A stretch of 37,885 nt of DNA, taken from NCBI RefSeq assembly GCF_900102085.1, contig NZ_FMVM01000032.1, positions 1 through 37,885 of the forward strand, read 5' to 3'. Of this stretch, positions 32,657-37,885 are shown piece after piece. Position numbers and translations under genes: made by a program. Under the pieces are notes generated by a model. That model was not told the DNA's origin, did not search any database, and was given only the letters and a program-made list of their open reading frames with translations. The stretch is from Paenibacillus polysaccharolyticus (GTDB lineage: Bacteria > Bacillota > Bacilli > Paenibacillales > Paenibacillaceae). The stretch's first letter is position 1. The number at the start of each line of letters is the position of its first letter.

Positions 32657-34627
32657 ATGTTAGAGAGATTAAAGGAGTTTGCATCGGAGTTTTTCGTTAC
32701 CGGTGACCCGCTGATCTATGGAGCGGACGTGGCGATCGGGATTACGATGATTACCATCGTAACGGTGCTGACTTATTTCAAAAAATGGGGCTGGCTCTGG
32801 CGTAACTGGTTAACTACTGTCGATCACAAAAAGATCGGTATTATGTATATCATTGCTTCCATTATCATGTTGTTCCGTGGTGGTGTGGATGCATTGATGA
32901 TGCGTCTGCAGCTGGCTATGCCTAATATGGATTTCTTACATCCAGAACACTATAATCAGGTCTTCACAACACATGGTACGATCATGATCCTGTTCATGGC
33001 GATGCCATTCATGTTCGGTTTGTTTAACGTTATTGTGCCGTTACAGATCGGAGCGAGGGACGTAGCATTCCCGTTCCTGAACGCACTGAGCTTCTGGTTA
33101 TTCTTCCTGGGTGCAATGCTGTTTAACCTGTCCTTCGTCATCGGTGGTTCACCGGATGCAGGATGGCTGAGTTACCCGCCTCTATCGGAGCTGTCACACA
33201 GTCCAGGGGTAGGACAGAACTTCTATATATGGGGTATCCAGATATCGGGTATCGGTTCCCTGGCAACCGGTATCAACTTTATGGTTACCATCATTAAAAT
33301 GCGTGCGCCAGGCATGAAATGGATGAAACTGCCGATGTTCACATGGTCGGTATTCTCCACTTGTATCATTATCTTGTTTGCATTCCCGATCTTGACTGTG
33401 ACGCTTGCATTGCTCTTCCTCGACAGGTTTGCCGGGGCGCATTTCTTCACACTTGATCTGGGCGGCAACCCAATGATGTATATCAACTTGATCTGGATGT
33501 GGGGTCACCCTGAGGTATACATTGTCGTCTTGCCGGCATTTGGTGTGTTCTCCGAGATTGTAAGTACATTCTCGAAGAAAAAACTGTTTGGTTACAAATC
33601 GATGGTATTCGCGATGCTGATCATCAGCTTCCTGTCCTTCTTCACTTGGGCGCATCACTTCTTCACGATGGGTTCCGGAGCGGACGTTAATGCATTCTTC
33701 GCGGTTACAACGATGTTGATTGCCATTCCAACAGGGGTTAAGATATTTAACTGGCTGTTTACGATGTATAAAGGAAGGATACGCATGGCCACTCCGATGA
33801 TGTGGACACTTGCCTTTATCCCGTGCTTTATCGTCGGGGGTATGACAGGGGTTCTGTTATCCGTTGCTCCTGCTGACTTCCAGTTCCACAACAGTTACTT
33901 CCTGATTGCCCACTTCCACCAAGTATTGATCGGTGGCGTTGTCTTCGGATACTTCGCAGGTCTGTACTACTGGTGGCCAAAAATGTTCGGTTTCCAATTG
34001 GAAGAGAAACTGGGCAAATGGGCATTCTGGACTTGGAATATTGGTTTCTACGTGTGCTTCATGCCGCAGTATGCTGTCGGTCTGATGGGTATGACTCGTC
34101 GTCTGAGCACTTACGGCTGGGATACCGGCTGGTGGGAACTGAACTTCGTATCCACAATCGGGGCATTCCTGATGGGTGTTGGATTCTTGTTCCAAGTTGC
34201 ACAAATTGCAGACGGTATTCGCAAATACAAAACACTCAAAGCTTCTGGCGATCCATGGGATGGTCGTACGCTCGAGTGGTCGATTCCTTCACCAGCACCA
34301 GAATACAACTTCGCTGTTACACCGCGCGGAGATGATGTGGATGAGTGGTGGGAAGAGAAAGAACGTCGTGCGAAAGGCATTCATCCGCCTGAGCCTGTAT
34401 ATGAGCCAATTCATATGCCGAAAAATTCCTCGATTCCGTTCATTATGTCTGTCTTCTGGTTCGTTGCTGGTTTCGGCTTCGTCTTTGGATGGCTGTGGAT
34501 GGCAATCCTCGGACTCGCTGGCGTGGGTATCTGCATGATTGCTCGTTCCTTCTCTTACGATACGGATTATTACATTCCGGTCGATGAAATCAAGCGTACC
34601 GAAGCGTCGTTAAGGGGGTCGGTATAG
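32657..34627 (+). CDS. qoxB: Menaquinol oxidase subunit I
   Basis: This is the catalytic subunit of about 656 residues with some fourteen to fifteen helices, reducing O2 to water and pumping protons. All metal ligands are present: low-spin heme His106 and His421, CuB His284, His333 and His334, cross-linked Tyr288 (GHPEVYI), and high-spin heme His419 (HFHQVLIGG). These positions match E. coli CyoB numbering. GAAAGGAGG precedes the ATG. The stop codon TAG at 34625-34627 is directly followed by the qoxC ATG, so translation is probably coupled. Confidence 0.96.
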   Translation: MLERLKEFASEFFVTGDPLIYGADVAIGITMITIVTVLTYFKKWGWLWRNWLTTVDHKKIGIMYIIASIIMLFRGGVDALMMRLQLAMPNMDFLHPEHYNQVFTTHGTIMILFMAMPFMFGLFNVIVPLQIGARDVAFPFLNALSFWLFFLGAMLFNLSFVIGGSPDAGWLSYPPLSELSHSPGVGQNFYIWGIQISGIGSLATGINFMVTIIKMRAPGMKWMKLPMFTWSVFSTCIIILFAFPILTVTLALLFLDRFAGAHFFTLDLGGNPMMYINLIWMWGHPEVYIVVLPAFGVFSEIVSTFSKKKLFGYKSMVFAMLIISFLSFFTWAHHFFTMGSGADVNAFFAVTTMLIAIPTGVKIFNWLFTMYKGRIRMATPMMWTLAFIPCFIVGGMTGVLLSVAPADFQFHNSYFLIAHFHQVLIGGVVFGYFAGLYYWWPKMFGFQLEEKLGKWAFWTWNIGFYVCFMPQYAVGLMGMTRRLSTYGWDTGWWELNFVSTIGAFLMGVGFLFQVAQIADGIRKYKTLKASGDPWDGRTLEWSIPSPAPEYNFAVTPRGDDVDEWWEEKERRAKGIHPPEPVYEPIHMPKNSSIPFIMSVFWFVAGFGFVFGWLWMAILGLAGVGICMIARSFSYDTDYYIPVDEIKRTEASLRGSV

Positions 34628-35248
34628 ATGGCTCAAGCAGCCGCTAAACACGGTGAGAATCATGCACACGGTCATGACCATGGCCACCATGATCCACAGG
34701 AAATGAAAATTCTCGGATTCTGGTTCTTCCTGATTTCCGACGTTATCCTGTTCTCCGTATTGTTCGCAACCTTCATTGTGTTGCGTGACAATACGGCGGG
34801 CGGACCGATTTTGTCTGAACTGATCAAAATGCCTGGTGTTATTGCTGAAACCTTCTTGTTGCTCACAAGTTCATTTACGAGCGGACTTGCGGTTCTGGCA
34901 ATGAACCAAGGCAAAGTAAAACAATTGATTAACTGGCTGATCGTTACAGCCGTTCTGGGTGCAGGCTTCCTTGCCCTGGAGATTTATGAGTTTGTTGAGA
35001 TGGTTCACGAAGGATTCAGCTACACAACAAGTGCAGCATCCGGCGCGTTCTTTACCCTCGTGGGTACTCACGGACTTCACGTATCGCTCGGTCTGATCTG
35101 GATGATCGGCCTGATGTTCCAACTGAAAAAACGGGGTATTACCGATGTCACTCGCGGTAAAATCAACGTAATCAGCTTGTACTGGCACTTCTTGGACGTT
35201 GTATGGATCTTCCTCCTGACCATCGTCTATCTGATGGGGGTGATGTAG
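34628..35248 (+). CDS. qoxC: Menaquinol oxidase subunit III
   Basis: This is a membrane subunit of about 206 residues with five helices, supporting the catalytic subunit. It is recognised by FWFFLISDVILFSVLFATF, ETFLLLTSSFTSGLA, GTHGLHVSLGLIWMIGL and the C-terminal WHFLDVVWIFLLTIVYL. The first 25 residues are very His-rich (HGENHAHGHDHGHHDPQ), a possible metal-binding tail. The gene abuts qoxB and qoxD without intergenic bases. Confidence 0.94.
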   Translation: MAQAAAKHGENHAHGHDHGHHDPQEMKILGFWFFLISDVILFSVLFATFIVLRDNTAGGPILSELIKMPGVIAETFLLLTSSFTSGLAVLAMNQGKVKQLINWLIVTAVLGAGFLALEIYEFVEMVHEGFSYTTSAASGAFFTLVGTHGLHVSLGLIWMIGLMFQLKKRGITDVTRGKINVISLYWHFLDVVWIFLLTIVYLMGVM

Positions 35249-35578
35249 ATGGCACAGCACAACGCACATGATTCTCATGGCCATGAACAACATGGTTCCC
35301 TGAAGTCTTATGTCATCGGCTTCATACTGTCCATCGTTCTGACCATCATTCCTCTGGTAGTGGTACTGAACGACATGATGGGCAAAACAGGAACGATGAT
35401 TGTTATTCTGGGAACTGCGGCACTGCAGTTTGTAGTTCAACTTTTCTTCTTCATGCATATCCGTGAAACAGAGAAACCTCGCTGGAACGTGATGGCTCTT
35501 ATTTTCGGATTGCTGATGATGTTGACTATCGTTATTGGTTCGATCTGGATCATGCTTAACAACGCAGTTGCACATTAA
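35249..35578 (+). CDS. qoxD: Menaquinol oxidase subunit IV
   Basis: This is a small membrane subunit of 109 residues with three helices. The family mark VVQLFFFMHIRE is present at about 68-79. Like QoxC it starts with a His-rich stretch (MAQHNAHDSHGHEQHG). It starts at the ATG directly after the qoxC stop and is followed by a strong terminator, so it ends the operon. Confidence 0.92.
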   Translation: MAQHNAHDSHGHEQHGSLKSYVIGFILSIVLTIIPLVVVLNDMMGKTGTMIVILGTAALQFVVQLFFFMHIRETEKPRWNVMALIFGLLMMLTIVIGSIWIMLNNAVAH

Positions 35579-35590
35579 TAGTCTTTAACG

Positions 35591-35636
35591 AGAACCTTCT
35601 TGTCTGAATTTTCAGACAGGAAGGTTCTTTTTTTTT
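35591..35636 (+). terminator. Rho-independent terminator after qoxABCD
   Basis: AGAACCTTC (35591-35599) pairs with GAAGGTTCT (35620-35628), with an internal TCTGA/TCAGA stem, followed by a run of eight or more T. Confidence 0.9.
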
Positions 35637-35816
35637 CAATTAGGTCTGATGGCGGTATGGTTACAAACCGATATAGACTTTATAGGGATGATTTGTGGGA
35701 GGGGCTGGGGTGAAACTTTAAATTTAGGATTCTAAAATTAGTGATGTAATCTCGGTCAAAATAAGATTTGTAATAACTCTTGCATAATCTACGGTTCAAT
35801 AAAAAGGAGAATAGCG

Positions 35817-37885
35817 ATGATAAAGGCCATAGCTGAGGAAACCGGGCTGCAAAGACATTTATCCCATCCAACAAAAAATGCGAAGAGCTACCTTAATAAG
35901 GTGTTCTCTTCTTTCATGGTAATTGTACTTTTCGTTAGTTTGCATTCTTTTCCTGTATCGGCTGCTTCAGGAATTACAAGCAATTCATATCCTGAATTTA
36001 ATGGCATACCATCGGCAGTGGCCAAAGCCTCGAATGGGGATATGTATCTCGCATATCCTCAAATGGGAACTATTCAAGGTGGAAGCCAGGGTATTAAGGA
36101 TTTTAAAATTTATAAATGGACTTCAGCGAGCAATTCTTTTTCACTAGAAACAAGTGTCAACGCAGCGGTTGGACTGAACCAATTTGATGTCTATTATGGG
36201 GAATTAAAGATGGCAGTTGACACCAACGGCACATTACACATTGCTTTTATAAAAACAGGTTCTTTCTATGATTCGAATTGGTACGCCTATACCAAAGGAG
36301 TATATTACGGCACATACAATACAAACAGCAATTCTTGGTCAAATGAATTTTCGGAAATGGAGACACAGGGTCTTCCTACACAATTAAGTGCAACCCGTTA
36401 CTTCTATACATCGCTACAACTTCAAGTGAATTCATTGGGTGAGGCTGCTATTGCCTATGTGAAAAATACAAATCCAAATCAGAATTACCATATTAAAATT
36501 AAAGTCGGTTCGAATTCAAATACCACTTGGTCCGAGACCATATTGAATACAGGAGTTTCCGTAAGCATTAATAGCCTTTTGAGCGATCATAACGGAAATT
36601 TAAGTGTTGTTTATTCAGTTGAGACGGGGATTGGTCCAGATATTTATGTATCCAGCACCCCCTTTGCCACTTCCACTAAAGTACTAACTGGAGACAATAA
36701 CTATTATTCTTATTATGGATCCGCAATAGATTCATCGGATCACATTCATGTTCTCTATGGGGATGCAGGTTTTAAAGTTGTATCTAATACCGGAAACGGG
36801 GGTTCATGGGAAACAACAGTAATTGATAATGTCGACTACGTCGCAACTTCAAACGATTCTCCTCAAGCGGTGAGCCGCTTGGTTATCGATGCGAATGATA
36901 ATATGTTTGTCCTTGCAGCTTCCATTGATCCATCAAATTATGCGGCTACCTCTTATTATTATTATGGAAAATTCGCTGGAAGTAATACTTGGATGAAAGG
37001 GAAGAATGATATTCCCGAATTAAGCAATATGATAGGCAAGAATTTGGACTGGTTGCATCCTTTTGTTCCGTCAACCGGGAATCTGATGTTGCAGTACTTT
37101 GAAAAGGACACAACTAAAGCAAGTTATGTTTATGGAAAACAAACCGACTTTTTTGCTTCTTCCAGCGCAAGCAACGATGCAAGTTTGAGCAGTGTATTGG
37201 GGCAAAACATTACAACAGGAGCGGAAGCGGGTACAACGTCAGCTCCGAAGACTGCAACCATCGAGGTAAGCAATGGAGTATCATCTGTATCGGCCGGGGA
37301 TATCGTCAAGCACGACGCAGGTGCAATGGTGACTTTCTACGGAACAGACAGTACATTCGTGACGCCTGAGGTCGGGACAGTAAACCTTACATCGGGTTCA
37401 GGAACAGATGTATACATCAAAGTCGTTGCAGAAGACAATACAACCTTGTACTACAAGATCAGTATCAACAGGATGGCACCAATCTCTAACTTTGTGAGTA
37501 CGGCGAAGACGATTACAACTGCAAGCTTTAGCTGGACAGCAACCAGCGGGGCAACTGGAATTGTGATTGAACAATCCCCTGCGGGCGCGAACACGTGGAC
37601 TACAGCGTCTACAAGCGGAGCCCTTGCGACCAACGACACAAGTGGCACGGTAACAGGATTGAACCCGGCTACATCGTATGACTTCCGTCTTGTGGTCACT
37701 GGTGGTACGAACGCTGGCACATCGAACGTGGTTTCGAACATCACGACGGACAATGCACCGAGCGTACCGCTCACCGATTTTGCGAGTACAGCGAAAACGA
37801 GTACAAGTGCAAGCTTTAGCTGGACAGCAGCCAGTGGAGCAACCGGAATCGTGATTGAACAATCCCCAGCGGGCACGAATACATG
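35817..37885 (+). CDS. Large secreted or surface protein with FN3-like repeats, cut by window edge
   Basis: An AAAGGAG at 35803-35809 precedes an ATG at 35817, and the frame stays open through the window end (over 685 codons), so the C-terminus is missing. The N-terminus has a long polar lead of about 33 residues, a hydrophobic core (MVIVLFVSLHSF) and a likely cleavage after PVSA. About 450 residues rich in Tyr, Ser, Asn and Thr follow, with repeated DxNGTLHIAF/DxNDNMFVLA-like strands suggesting a beta-propeller. Next comes a cadherin-like beta-sandwich (about residues 455-545: NDASLSSVL to TTLYYKISINR), then fibronectin-III-like repeats. No sorting signal or S-layer domain is seen because the end is absent. 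A role in adhesion or polysaccharide binding is inference. Confidence 0.8.
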   Translation, partial: MIKAIAEETGLQRHLSHPTKNAKSYLNKVFSSFMVIVLFVSLHSFPVSAASGITSNSYPEFNGIPSAVAKASNGDMYLAYPQMGTIQGGSQGIKDFKIYKWTSASNSFSLETSVNAAVGLNQFDVYYGELKMAVDTNGTLHIAFIKTGSFYDSNWYAYTKGVYYGTYNTNSNSWSNEFSEMETQGLPTQLSATRYFYTSLQLQVNSLGEAAIAYVKNTNPNQNYHIKIKVGSNSNTTWSETILNTGVSVSINSLLSDHNGNLSVVYSVETGIGPDIYVSSTPFATSTKVLTGDNNYYSYYGSAIDSSDHIHVLYGDAGFKVVSNTGNGGSWETTVIDNVDYVATSNDSPQAVSRLVIDANDNMFVLAASIDPSNYAATSYYYYGKFAGSNTWMKGKNDIPELSNMIGKNLDWLHPFVPSTGNLMLQYFEKDTTKASYVYGKQTDFFASSSASNDASLSSVLGQNITTGAEAGTTSAPKTATIEVSNGVSSVSAGDIVKHDAGAMVTFYGTDSTFVTPEVGTVNLTSGSGTDVYIKVVAEDNTTLYYKISINRMAPISNFVSTAKTITTASFSWTATSGATGIVIEQSPAGANTWTTASTSGALATNDTSGTVTGLNPATSYDFRLVVTGGTNAGTSNVVSNITTDNAPSVPLTDFASTAKTSTSASFSWTAASGATGIVIEQSPAGTNT
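37476..37885 (+). repeat. Tandem FN3-like coding repeat, 288-base period
   Basis: GCAAGCTTTAGCTGGACAGC occurs at 37521 and again at 37809, 288 bases (96 codons) apart. The surrounding protein repeats closely (SFSWTA.SGATGIVIEQSP, then AG.NTWT in the first unit). The second unit is cut by the window edge, so the copy number is unknown. Confidence 0.85.

Noticed and set aside
37398..37876. Two long minus-strand frames at the right edge
   Set aside because: They are antisense shadows of the repetitive FN3-like coding sequence and lack start signals.

Overview
The window looks like chromosome from a Paenibacillus-type member of the Bacillales. Ribosome binding sites are strong AAGGAGG-like, and GTG/TTG starts are common. 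Genes include a menaquinol oxidase qox operon, CUT1-type sugar ABC transporters with LipO-like lipoproteins, a YesM/YesN two-component pair, cre-like catabolite sites, and a 448-residue family 1 beta-glucosidase whose catalytic Glu positions (166, 352) equal those I recall for P. polymyxa BglA. The species cannot be fixed by reading alone.

Layout. (1) 1-1450: the start of a truncated minus-strand gene, a copy of a dispersed repeat, and a gene for a nuclease-like/winged-helix protein that is broken by an in-frame TGA. (2) 1450-9060: housekeeping and accessory genes. These are a CPA2 cation/proton antiporter with a structured leader, a CtaM/DUF420 oxidase-assembly protein, phosphoglycerate mutase, a small protein, an aldo/keto reductase, a thioredoxin-like protein, a DMT exporter divergent from a LysR regulator, and another small protein. 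(3) 9060-14000: a structured repeat element, UppP, a TetR regulator, a polar amino-acid (cystine-like) ABC operon, a truncated second copy of the repeat, and an OsmC-family protein.

(4) 14080-30540: a carbohydrate-use island, all on the plus strand. It holds a sensor kinase and AraC-type response regulator, a large family 2 glycoside hydrolase, two sugar permeases, three tandem paralogous solute-binding lipoproteins (the second and third nearly identical), and bglA. No ATPase gene is present, so a shared MsmX-type ATPase elsewhere is the likely energy source. Three promoter regions carry paired palindromes with the core AAAACGTTTT, and several promoters carry a cre-like site just after the -10. 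Together these point to substrate-specific control plus CcpA control. The likely job is binding, import and hydrolysis of a beta-glucoside or related oligosaccharide.

(5) 30540-31080: a cluster of inverted copies of the same dispersed repeat found at the left end. (6) 31080-35640: a small two-helix membrane protein under a cre-like site, then qoxABCD (aa3-type menaquinol oxidase). CtaM at 3 kb probably serves this enzyme's assembly. (7) 35820-end: the start of a large secreted protein with a cadherin-like sandwich and 96-residue fibronectin-III-like repeats, cut by the window edge.

The most unusual items are the three-receptor, one-permease transporter with paired operators, two separate dispersed repeat families, the broken nuclease-like gene, the structured antiporter leader, and a QoxA without the expected lipobox cysteine.
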